Of a stretch of 60,357 bases of DNA, positions 18,325 to 25,968 are shown in pieces; the first letter of the stretch is position 1; each line of letters begins with the position of its first letter. Source of the DNA: Alphaproteobacteria bacterium (GTDB lineage: Bacteria; Pseudomonadota; Alphaproteobacteria; Rhodobacterales; Rhodobacteraceae); assembly GCA_030433335.1 (NCBI GenBank), contig JAUILL010000022.1, positions 1-60,357 of the forward strand, in the 5' to 3' direction. The position numbers were made by a program, and so were the translations under genes. Under the pieces are notes generated by a model. That model did not search any database. It had not been told where the DNA came from and was given only the letters and a program-made list of their open reading frames with translations.

Positions 18325-20480
18325 CGCCAGAACCTCCCGTATTCTTGGTCCAGAGAGGGACGATGGTATTCGGCCAATCCGCCATACAGCCTATTGCTGA
18401 CACTCAGGCGCGCGCCGCCGTTCCGTTGTAGCGGTCTGATAACTTCGGTGAAGGTCACGCGGCGCGGGCTTTGCAAGGTGTAGCTGAGCGGCATCGTGAA
18501 CATGATCCCTTTGTCAAAGCTGCCTTCGCCAAAGTCTTCGGCTGACATGTCAGTTTTGGTGGCAAACGCACCAAAAGTCCAACCGTTGTCGAACGTACGC
18601 AAGAGCGTGACTGTCGCGCCTCTGTCACCGGCAAGGTACTGACCCACGTCGAGGCGTCCGAAATAGCCGTTTCCAAAGTCATAATATGCCGACGCGTGAC
18701 CAGTCGTGACTTCATAGTCGCGGAAGTCGAAGCGACGATCGACTTCGCGCTGCCGCACGCGCGACACCTCGATCCCAAGAGCGAGGGGGCTGTCGACCGG
18801 TTTCCAAAGAACTTCGCCCGAGACACCACCGTACATGTTTTCCAACAGGCCTGCACGACCGCTGACATAGATGTTTCGGAAGGGGTGAGCTTGATAATAC
18901 ATCGCCAGCGACTCAATACCGAAAGGATCGTCGTAGTAGAGTGGCCCCAAAGTCCGGACTGGCGGCACCTTGCCTCCATAATCGGGAGTTGATTTGGCGA
19001 TGTCCCCGAAGAATCGATAGGTGGCGGATCCTGCGAGCTTGAAGTGTTCGTTCAGGCTCAGAGTACTTCGGAAGCGCACACCGAAATCTGCGCGAAGGGG
19101 CCGATGCACGTCAAAATAGCCGGTCTGGTAGTAGGGCGCGATCTGGTAGTCGATGCTGGGGTACAAGTCCTCGTTGAACTGGGGCATCTTTCCGGCAGCG
19201 TCGTCAACGACCATACGTTCGCGAATGGCGTCCGCAGTGGTGAACTGCATGTTCTCCAGATCGGTGCGCCGGAAAGTGATACGGGACGCCCCCATGCCAT
19301 TCGACACGGGAATGATGTGGAATGTTTCAATCGAGTAGGGAAGTTGGCTTGCCATAGCGCGGGCGGCGCGCCCGATCGCCTGAGGTTCCGCATCGTAACG
19401 CGTGTTTTCAAGAAGGAGCGTTGCCTCGCGAGCTGTAACATCCAAACCGGCTATTGCGAGGCCATCACGGTCGAGTTGGTTTTGCAGGTTCTCACGGATC
19501 GTGGGCATTGCGGCGTCGCCCATCTCTGTCCAACCCAGAAGCTCTGCTTCGCCAGGCGCACGAACGCGCACAGGAAGCGGTGCATTCTCCGTCCCTGTTG
19601 GATTGGGGCTCTTGCGCGGGTTGAGTCGGAAGCTTGCTTGGACCCCGACCTTGTCCCCATTCAGGGCAAAGAGAGACAGACTGCTGTCCCCCCCAAGATC
19701 GTAGGACAACGAGAAATTCAGCGGCGTCTTGTTCTCAAAGAAGCCTGCTGCCTCTTCGGCGTCGAAGGCGTCGCTGGAGTATTCCGCGACCAAGCGCCAC
19801 TTGTCATTGATGTCCCAACTCAGGCCAGCGAATGGCGCGACATCACCTTTGAAGTAGTTGTCGACGTTGAACGTCCCGCCTAGCCCTTCGAAAACGAATG
19901 AACCGGTGCCGATTTCCGAAATCAATCGAGATGGTCTGTCGCCGATTGTCGTGATCGGGTCATAGCTCCCGAGACGGCCGAAGCCGAGCCCGCCCGTGAG
20001 CGAAAATCCGGGAGCGATGGTTTTGGTCGCAACCACATATTCGCCGGAATATAGGCCCGTGCCCGCGAAATCCTGAAGCCCGATTGCAAGCGCGGGCAAG
20101 TAGGGTGTTTCGTCAAAAATGCGGTAGCGCAGGTCGAAGCTGCGGTCGAAGTAGATGTCTTGGCCTTGGAACGGGTTGATCGCGCCATCAACGCCTGCGT
20201 AGCGGAAGGTCGCGGTGATCCGGTCGGAAAACTGGAAAGTCAGCGCTGCGGCGCCAGTCCCTTCCATGAATGTGAAAGTCGAAGTCGCTTCGCCATTGGG
20301 GGCAAGGTGGGCGTCGGGCAACGTGATCAGTCCCGGTGTGCCCCAGATCGTGTAGTTCGTTTCCGAAGAGGAGTCCGCCGCGATTGCGCCACTTGCAGCG
20401 CACACACAGCACATCGCGACCGATCCTTTCAGATGCCGCCACGTGCCGCAGAGTGTCTTGTCTGTCAGTACTTTAACCAC
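18321..20480 (-). CDS. YjbH/GfcD family outer-membrane protein
   Basis: About 719 residues after a GTG start at 20480 (GGA 8 nt upstream), which places a signal peptide (AMCCVCAASGAIA) at the N-terminus; a longer reading frame to 20627 would precede it with an unlikely Arg-rich tail. The mature protein begins with a YjbH-type segment NYTIWGTPGLITLPDAHLAP and continues with alternating aromatic beta-strands (FSDRITATFRYAG, YYDFGNGYFGRLDVGQYLAG) suggesting an outer-membrane barrel. YjbH/GfcD homologues are needed for exopolysaccharide or capsule export or assembly. It is the first gene of a two-gene unit with yjbF. The N-terminal start is the least certain point. Confidence 0.85.
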   Translation of the reverse strand: MVKVLTDKTLCGTWRHLKGSVAMCCVCAASGAIAADSSSETNYTIWGTPGLITLPDAHLAPNGEATSTFTFMEGTGAAALTFQFSDRITATFRYAGVDGAINPFQGQDIYFDRSFDLRYRIFDETPYLPALAIGLQDFAGTGLYSGEYVVATKTIAPGFSLTGGLGFGRLGSYDPITTIGDRPSRLISEIGTGSFVFEGLGGTFNVDNYFKGDVAPFAGLSWDINDKWRLVAEYSSDAFDAEEAAGFFENKTPLNFSLSYDLGGDSSLSLFALNGDKVGVQASFRLNPRKSPNPTGTENAPLPVRVRAPGEAELLGWTEMGDAAMPTIRENLQNQLDRDGLAIAGLDVTAREATLLLENTRYDAEPQAIGRAARAMASQLPYSIETFHIIPVSNGMGASRITFRRTDLENMQFTTADAIRERMVVDDAAGKMPQFNEDLYPSIDYQIAPYYQTGYFDVHRPLRADFGVRFRSTLSLNEHFKLAGSATYRFFGDIAKSTPDYGGKVPPVRTLGPLYYDDPFGIESLAMYYQAHPFRNIYVSGRAGLLENMYGGVSGEVLWKPVDSPLALGIEVSRVRQREVDRRFDFRDYEVTTGHASAYYDFGNGYFGRLDVGQYLAGDRGATVTLLRTFDNGWTFGAFATKTDMSAEDFGEGSFDKGIMFTMPLSYTLQSPRRVTFTEVIRPLQRNGGARLSVSNRLYGGLAEYHRPSLDQEYGRFWR

Positions 20481-20690
20481 TGTGATCGTCCATGAAATGC
20501 CTGTTCCAGTCCGCACTGCCCCGCCCTTTGGCCCATGCCGTCCCGACACTAACCTGTGCCGCGCGATCCGTCCAATCGTTGTTCTCTGGGCAGAGACAAA
20601 GCGCCCACCGGTTTTGGGGAAAAGCATTTTGCTGGATCAGAATTGCTGTTAGTGGATGAGCCTCAGACGATATCGGGATAGACAGGCAAA

Positions 20691-21647
20691 ATGACAGAGA
20701 ACGAAATCTCGCAATTCGCGCAGGATGTCCTGAAGGCAGAGCTTGATGCGCTGGCCCAGATGGCGGATGCGCCCCCTGCCCAGATCCCCGCTGTGGTGCG
20801 CCTGATCCAAGCAAGCACAGGACGGGTGATCGTATCCGGCATGGGCAAGTCCGGCCATGTGGGTGCGAAAATGGCAGCGACCTTTGCCAGCACCGGCACC
20901 CCCGCGCAGTTCGTTCACCCCGGAGAGGCCAGCCACGGCGATCTGGGGATGATCACCAAGAATGACGTGGTGATCCTGATCTCAAACTCGGGCGAGACCA
21001 AGGAACTGGCCGACATCATCGCCCACACCCGCCGCTTCGGGATCAAGATGGTCGCGATCACCAAGAACGCGGACAGCACCTTGGCGCAGCAGTCGGATTA
21101 TCTACTGCAACTCCCGAACGCTCCCGAAGCCTGTGCCATCGGCATGGCACCGACCACCTCGACCACGCTGACCATGGCGCTGGGGGATGCGGTCGCGGTC
21201 GCCCTGATGCGCATCCGTGGCTTTGAAAAAGAGAACTTTTTGGCCTTCCACCCCGGTGGCAGCCTTGGCGCGCAGCTACTGCCTGTCGCGGCCCTGATGC
21301 ACAAAGGGGACGAGCTGCCCCTCGTGGACGAAGACACCAGCATGGGTGACGCGCTGGTCCAGATGTCGGCCAAAGGCCTTGGCATCGTCGCGCTGATCGA
21401 GAATGGCAAGCTGGACGGTATCATCACCGACGGCGACTTGCGCCGTAATCTGAACGGGTTGATGGAGAAAACCGCCGGTCAGGTTGCTACCCGTGGCCCC
21501 CGCACGATCCGCGAGACCGCTCTCGCGTCCGAGGCGCTGGGGATCATGAACGACAAGAAAATCACGACCCTCTGCGTCACCTCCGAAGAGGGCGTTTTGC
21601 AGGGCATTATCCATATCCACGACTGTCTGCGCGCAGGTGTTGCATGA
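20691..21647 (+). CDS. kdsD: D-arabinose 5-phosphate isomerase (KdsD/KpsF)
   Basis: Interconverts ribulose 5-phosphate and arabinose 5-phosphate, the first committed step toward Kdo. The 318-residue protein has an N-terminal SIS domain (SGMGKSGHVGAKMAATFAST, ISNSGETKELADI) and a C-terminal pair of CBS domains (about residues 205-318), the usual architecture. It heads an operon: its last four bases overlap the kdsB start. With the surrounding polysaccharide genes it could serve a Kdo-containing capsule (KpsF-like role), lipopolysaccharide, or both; no second copy is in the window to decide. Confidence 0.93.
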   Translation: MTENEISQFAQDVLKAELDALAQMADAPPAQIPAVVRLIQASTGRVIVSGMGKSGHVGAKMAATFASTGTPAQFVHPGEASHGDLGMITKNDVVILISNSGETKELADIIAHTRRFGIKMVAITKNADSTLAQQSDYLLQLPNAPEACAIGMAPTTSTTLTMALGDAVAVALMRIRGFEKENFLAFHPGGSLGAQLLPVAALMHKGDELPLVDEDTSMGDALVQMSAKGLGIVALIENGKLDGIITDGDLRRNLNGLMEKTAGQVATRGPRTIRETALASEALGIMNDKKITTLCVTSEEGVLQGIIHIHDCLRAGVA

Positions 21648-22444
21648 AAACTGTTATCCTGATCCCCGCCCGTTACGCCTCGACCCGCTATCCGGGCAAA
21701 CCGCTGGTGCTGCTGCACGGCGCGACCGGCGTGGCCAAGTCCCTGATCCAGCGCTCGTGGGAGGTGGCCAAGGCGACCCCCGGCGTCGATGCGGTTTATG
21801 TCTGCACTGATGACGACCGGATCGCGAATGCCGCCAAAGCGTTCGGTGCGGATGTCCTGATGACCTCGGAATTCGCGAAGAACGGCACCGAGCGCTGCGC
21901 CGAAGCGGTCGCCCAACTGCCCGAGGACACCGATCTGGTGGTCAACCTGCAGGGCGACGCGCCCTTGACCCCCGTCTGGTTCCTGACCGCCCTGATTGAC
22001 GCGATGAAGGCCGATCCCGATCTACCCGTCGCCACCCCCGTCCTGCGCTGCGACGCCGAGACCCTGAATAACTTCCGCGAGGACCGCCGCGCCCGCCGTG
22101 TGGGCGGCACAACTGCCGTGTTCAACACCCACGGCCACGCGCTCTATTTCTCTAAAGAGGTCGTTCCTTACACCGGAGACGAGCCCGCAACCGGCGACAA
22201 CACTCCCGTGTTCCACCACGTTGGCGTCTACGCCTATCGTCCGGCCGCGCTGAAATCCTATATGTCGTGGCCCGAGGGCACGCTGGAAAAGCTCGAAGGC
22301 CTGGAGCAGCTGCGCTTCCTCGAAAACGGCCAGTCCGTCGCCTGCGTGCAGGTCGAGGGCCGTGGCCGCGTGTTCTGGGAACTGAACAACCCCGTCGATG
22401 TGGAACGCATTGAATCTGTGCTGAAAAAGGAAGGCACCGAATGA
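21644..22444 (+). CDS. kdsB: 3-deoxy-manno-octulosonate cytidylyltransferase (CMP-Kdo synthetase)
   Basis: Activates Kdo to CMP-Kdo. The 266-residue product opens with the nucleotidyltransferase loop IPARYASTRYPGKPL and contains VYVCTDDDRI, SEFAKNGTERCAEA and LVVNLQGDAPL, matching family landmarks (the last being NLQGDEPL in many orthologues, with A replacing E here). It is slightly longer than the E. coli enzyme (248). It overlaps both kdsD and kdsA by four bases (ATGA), indicating translational coupling. Function in the cytoplasm is well supported; the E-to-A change in the QGDxP loop deserves note. Confidence 0.9.
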   Translation: MKTVILIPARYASTRYPGKPLVLLHGATGVAKSLIQRSWEVAKATPGVDAVYVCTDDDRIANAAKAFGADVLMTSEFAKNGTERCAEAVAQLPEDTDLVVNLQGDAPLTPVWFLTALIDAMKADPDLPVATPVLRCDAETLNNFREDRRARRVGGTTAVFNTHGHALYFSKEVVPYTGDEPATGDNTPVFHHVGVYAYRPAALKSYMSWPEGTLEKLEGLEQLRFLENGQSVACVQVEGRGRVFWELNNPVDVERIESVLKKEGTE

Positions 22445-23259
22445 AAACTGTCACCGTCCGCGACATCAAGATCGCTCAGAACCTGCCCTTCGTCCTGATC
22501 GCCGGCCCCTGCCAATTGGAAAGCCTGGACCACGCGCGCATGATGGCAAACGGGATCGCCGAAGCCTGCGCCGCATCGGGCATCCAGTGGGTCTTCAAGG
22601 CCAGCTACGACAAGGCAAATCGCAGTTCCCTGTCCGGTGAGCGCGGCCTTGGTATGGAAAAGGGCCTCGAGGTTCTGAACGCCATTTCCGAGGAATTCGG
22701 CGTCCCCACCATCACCGACGTCCACGAACCGTGGCACTGCGCCAAAGCGGCCGAGGTCTGCGACATCCTGCAAATCCCCGCCTTCCTGTGCCGCCAGACC
22801 GACCTGCTGCTGGCCGCTGGCGAAACCGGCAAAGCCCTGAACGTGAAAAAGGGCCAGTTCCTTGCCCCTTGGGACATGGGCAACGCGGTGAAAAAGATCG
22901 AAAGCACCGGCAACGAAAATATCATGCTCTGCGAGCGCGGCACCACGTTTGGCTACGGCCAGCTGGTCTCTGACATGCGCGCCCTGCCGATCATGGCCGA
23001 AACCGGCTACCCGACCGTGTTCGACGCAACCCACTCGGTCCAGATGCCGGGCTCCAAGGGCACCTCGACCGGCGGTCAGCGCGAATTCGTTGAACCTCTG
23101 GCCCGTGCGGCTCTGGCCGTGGGCACTGGTGCGGTCTTCATCGAAACGCACCAAGATCCAGACAACGCCCCCTCGGACGGCCCCAACATGGTCCCGCTGA
23201 ACGAAATGACTGCCCTCCTGAAACGCCTCAAGGTCTATGACGCCCTGACCAAAGGCTGA
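22441..23259 (+). CDS. kdsA: 3-deoxy-8-phosphooctulonate synthase
   Basis: Condenses phosphoenolpyruvate with arabinose 5-phosphate to Kdo 8-phosphate. The 272-residue protein has the classic motifs LIAGPCQLES, WVFKASYDKANRSS, DVHEPWHC, FLCRQTDLL, CERGTTFGYGQLVSDMRAL and FDATHSVQMPG. The Cys-containing and Asp/His positions are of interest for metal dependence: the N-terminal loop reads AGPCQLE, with a Cys where metal-dependent KdsA enzymes have it, so the enzyme is probably of the metal-dependent type. It sits third in the kdsD-kdsB-kdsA operon, 8 bases before a sulfotransferase gene. Confidence 0.95.
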   Translation: MKTVTVRDIKIAQNLPFVLIAGPCQLESLDHARMMANGIAEACAASGIQWVFKASYDKANRSSLSGERGLGMEKGLEVLNAISEEFGVPTITDVHEPWHCAKAAEVCDILQIPAFLCRQTDLLLAAGETGKALNVKKGQFLAPWDMGNAVKKIESTGNENIMLCERGTTFGYGQLVSDMRALPIMAETGYPTVFDATHSVQMPGSKGTSTGGQREFVEPLARAALAVGTGAVFIETHQDPDNAPSDGPNMVPLNEMTALLKRLKVYDALTKG

Positions 23260-23267
23260 TCCGGCGC

Positions 23268-23828
23268 ATGGCGAACTTCCGGCTACACGACCCGGATTGC
23301 GTCATGATCCACATCCACAAGACCGGCGGAACCACCATCCGCCGGCACCTGTGGCAAGGCCGCTTTTCCGGCCGCGCCTTCGGCGAGACGCGCCCCGAAT
23401 GGCAGGGGCTTTACACTTTTGCCTTCGTGCGCCACCCGTTGGACCGCTTCGTCTCGGCCTATGCCTATTTCAACCAGCAGCGCGGGTTTGACGGTACAAT
23501 CGAAGATTTCGCGGAAATCACGCTAAACACCATGATCGACCACACGGGCACTCGCAGTTCCAAGGCCGAAATCATCCGCCACCACACCATCCAGCAGACC
23601 CACCGGTTCTACTGCCTGACCTCCGCCGATGACCTCTACCGGTTCGAGGATTTCGACAACGAAATCGCCCGCCTCGCTGCAAAAACCGGCCTGAAGTACA
23701 AGAAAATCCCCCACGCCAACCGCAGCGAACACGGGCTCTGGCAGGACCACATCACCGGCCCGCTCCTCGACCAGCTTTGCGCCTTCTACGCACGGGACTT
23801 CGCCGAACTCGGCTATCCCGCGCCCTGA
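23268..23828 (+). CDS. Sulfotransferase family 2-like protein
   Basis: A 186-residue cytoplasmic protein with both PAPS-binding signatures: MIHIHKTGGTTIRRHL (5'-phosphosulfate loop, about residues 14-28) and FAFVRHPLDRFVSAYAYF (3'-phosphate site, about residues 50-67). This is the pattern of carbohydrate sulfotransferase family 2. It is the fourth gene of the Kdo operon, only 8 bases after kdsA, which suggests that the polysaccharide made here, or its Kdo part, may be sulfated. The protein is shorter than many relatives but keeps the core. Acceptor is unknown. Confidence 0.8.
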   Translation: MANFRLHDPDCVMIHIHKTGGTTIRRHLWQGRFSGRAFGETRPEWQGLYTFAFVRHPLDRFVSAYAYFNQQRGFDGTIEDFAEITLNTMIDHTGTRSSKAEIIRHHTIQQTHRFYCLTSADDLYRFEDFDNEIARLAAKTGLKYKKIPHANRSEHGLWQDHITGPLLDQLCAFYARDFAELGYPAP

Positions 23829-23893
23829 TCTTCATCTTGGTGAAAATACCCCGGGGTGAATTGGCCGACGGCCAAGAGGGGGCAGCGCCCCCT
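23829..23893. repeat. Dispersed intergenic repeat with two hairpins
   Basis: Right after the sulfotransferase stop comes CTTGGTGAAAATACC, similar to the cores of two other elements in this window (31420-31450 and 33389-33419). It is followed by two tight hairpins: TTGGCC-GAC-GGCCAA (23861-23875) and AGGGGGC-AGC-GCCCCCT (23877-23893). The second touches the stop codon of the convergent ghrA. The stems may terminate transcription from either side, though no good T run follows. Similar intergenic elements are, to my recollection, common in Roseobacter genomes. Confidence 0.5.
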
Positions 23894-24822
23894 TAGTACC
23901 CAGCCGCCCGATCCACCACGAATAGCAAGGGCTCCCCCGCCTCGGCCCGCCGGATGTTCTCAGCAATCACCTCGGACGCGGTATCCGCCCGCGTTTCAGA
24001 GGCGATATGCGGCGTCACCGTCACGTTCGGATGCGCCCAATAGGGATGCTCGGCAGGCAAAGGCTCGACCCGAAACACGTCCAGTGTCGCATGGCCAACC
24101 TGACCGCTGTCCAACGCCGCCAGCAGCGCGTGGTCATCAATCAATGGACCACGACCGGGGTTAATCACCTTGGCGCCGTGCGCCAGCACGCCCAAAGCCT
24201 CTGCATCCAGAACGTTCTCGGTATCTGGCGTGTCGGGCAGCAGCAGGACCACAATCTCTGCCCCGCGCAACGCCTCCAGCAGCCCGTCCAAGCCGGAAAA
24301 ACACGCCACACCTGCAACCTGACGCTGACTGCGCGACCAACCGCGGACCTGAAATCCGAACTGCACCAGCATCTCGGCGCAGTTCCGGCCCAACTCTCCC
24401 AGCCCCAGCACCGTCACCTTGCGATCCTGTGCCAAAGGCGGCGGGCTGTGCCGCCACACGCCGTCCTGAACCAAAATGTGCTGGTCCATCCCCAAGTGGT
24501 ACCGCAGCACATGGCCGGTCACGAACTCGACCATGCCCTTCTTCAATCCGGGGTCCACCATGCGGGTCAGCGGCATCGTCAGCGACTGATTCCCCACAAT
24601 TTTTTCCACACCCGCCCACAGACTCAGAACCGCCTTGCACCGCTTAAAAGGCGAGAAATCCTGCAATGCCTTGTGCGGGGCGTAAACGATGTAATCCACA
24701 TCCTCGGGCGCGTGATCCATGGACAGATCAGCGTCCAGCCCCGCAGCGGCCAAAGCCCGACCCAGCGGCGCCTCGTATTCATCCCAATAGGCGGGCGGCG
24801 CAGCGAGCAGGACGTTGATCAT
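23893..24822 (-). CDS. ghrA: Glyoxylate/hydroxypyruvate reductase A-type 2-hydroxyacid dehydrogenase
   Basis: A 309-residue NAD(P)H-dependent D-2-hydroxyacid dehydrogenase that reduces glyoxylate to glycolate and hydroxypyruvate to glycerate. The dinucleotide fold shows VTVLGLGELGRNCAEML (about residue 135) and the catalytic region INPGRGPLIDDHALLAALD, then HPNVTVTPHIAS with the active-site His. The length and the sequence NVLLAAPPAYWDEYEAPLGR at the start match the GhrA subfamily. It lies 6 bases after rodA, at the end of the cell-shape operon, so it may be transcribed with it, although no functional link is evident. Confidence 0.88.
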   Translation of the reverse strand: MINVLLAAPPAYWDEYEAPLGRALAAAGLDADLSMDHAPEDVDYIVYAPHKALQDFSPFKRCKAVLSLWAGVEKIVGNQSLTMPLTRMVDPGLKKGMVEFVTGHVLRYHLGMDQHILVQDGVWRHSPPPLAQDRKVTVLGLGELGRNCAEMLVQFGFQVRGWSRSQRQVAGVACFSGLDGLLEALRGAEIVVLLLPDTPDTENVLDAEALGVLAHGAKVINPGRGPLIDDHALLAALDSGQVGHATLDVFRVEPLPAEHPYWAHPNVTVTPHIASETRADTASEVIAENIRRAEAGEPLLFVVDRAAGY

Positions 24823-24828
24823 CGGGAC

Positions 24829-25968
24829 TTACCTCTGTTTGTGAACGTGGGCACTCTGGACCAGACCAAAGGCCACCAGCAACACCAACATCGCCGATCC
24901 GCCATAACTGACCAGTGGCAAGGGTACGCCCACAACGGGAGCCAAGCCCATCACCATCGACATATTCACTGCAAAGAAAAGGAAGAAGGTCATCGCAATC
25001 CCCAGCGTCAGGAGCGAGGCATAGCGATCCCGATTGCTCAGCGCGGTCGCGATGCAGAACACGATGATCAGCCCATAGATCGTCAGCAACGATACCCCGC
25101 CGATGAACCCGAATTCCTCGGCCAGCGTGGTAAAGATAAAGTCCGTGTGCTTTTCGGGTAGGAAGTTCAGGCGGGTCTGTGTGCCCTGCATGAAGCCTTT
25201 GCCCGTCCACCCGCCAGAGCCGAGGGCAATCTTCGACTGCGTGATGTGATAGCCCGCGCCCAAGGGATCGCTCGAGGGGTCAAGGAAGGTGTCGATGCGG
25301 CGGAACTGGTAGTCCTTGATCAGCTGCCAAGGGGTGCCGCGACTGTTGAAGACGGCGGCGATCAGCCCCGCCCCAGACGCCATAACCACGCCGAAATAGG
25401 CCCAGTGGACGCCTGCCATAAACATTACCGCACCGCCGCCGATCATCAGCAGCAACGCGGTCCCAAGGTCCGGTTGCTTCAAGACCAGGGCCACGGGGAT
25501 CATGATCAGCATCACGGGGATAAAGACCCACAAGGGCCGCGACGTCTTGGATACCGGCAGCCAGTCATAATAGGCGGCCAGCAGCATGACGACCGTGATC
25601 TTGGTTAATTCGGATGGTTGTAGTCGCATGAAACCGATGTCGATCCAGCGCTGCGCGCCCATACCAACGGTTCCGAACAGCTCAACCACCAGCAGGAGCA
25701 CGATCGAAATCCCGTAGGCCACCGCCGAGATGTTGCGCCAGAACCAGATCGGGACCATCGCGATCACAAACATCGCAAACATCCCCATGCCAAAGCGGAT
25801 CATTTGGGCCCACGCATAGGGCCGCAGCGAACCACCGGCCACCGAGTACAGCATCAAGAACCCAGCCGAAGCTGCCGCAGTGATCAGCAGGATCAAGGGC
25901 CAGTTCAGGTAGAGGATCTTGCGCGCCCCCGAGGGCACGTATTTGACGTTATACTCGAGATAACTCAT
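24829..25968 (-). CDS. rodA: Peptidoglycan glycosyltransferase RodA (MrdB)
   Basis: SEDS-family integral membrane glycosyltransferase of the elongasome; 379 residues, about ten membrane helices. Signatures include QPDLGTALLLMIGGGAVMF, GWTGKGFMQGTQTRLNFLPEKHTDFIF and the C-terminal VVGVPLPLVSYGGSAML. It polymerises glycan strands from lipid II with PBP2 as the transpeptidase partner. Its ATG overlaps the stop of mrdA by four bases (translational coupling). It is the last gene of the mre-mrd block before ghrA. Confidence 0.96.
   Translation of the reverse strand: MSYLEYNVKYVPSGARKILYLNWPLILLITAAASAGFLMLYSVAGGSLRPYAWAQMIRFGMGMFAMFVIAMVPIWFWRNISAVAYGISIVLLLVVELFGTVGMGAQRWIDIGFMRLQPSELTKITVVMLLAAYYDWLPVSKTSRPLWVFIPVMLIMIPVALVLKQPDLGTALLLMIGGGAVMFMAGVHWAYFGVVMASGAGLIAAVFNSRGTPWQLIKDYQFRRIDTFLDPSSDPLGAGYHITQSKIALGSGGWTGKGFMQGTQTRLNFLPEKHTDFIFTTLAEEFGFIGGVSLLTIYGLIIVFCIATALSNRDRYASLLTLGIAMTFFLFFAVNMSMVMGLAPVVGVPLPLVSYGGSAMLVLLVAFGLVQSAHVHKQR

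Noticed and set aside
20481..20627. Longer N-terminus for YjbH starting at 20627
   Set aside because: It would put about 50 Arg-rich residues before the signal peptide and run into the upstream region of kdsD.
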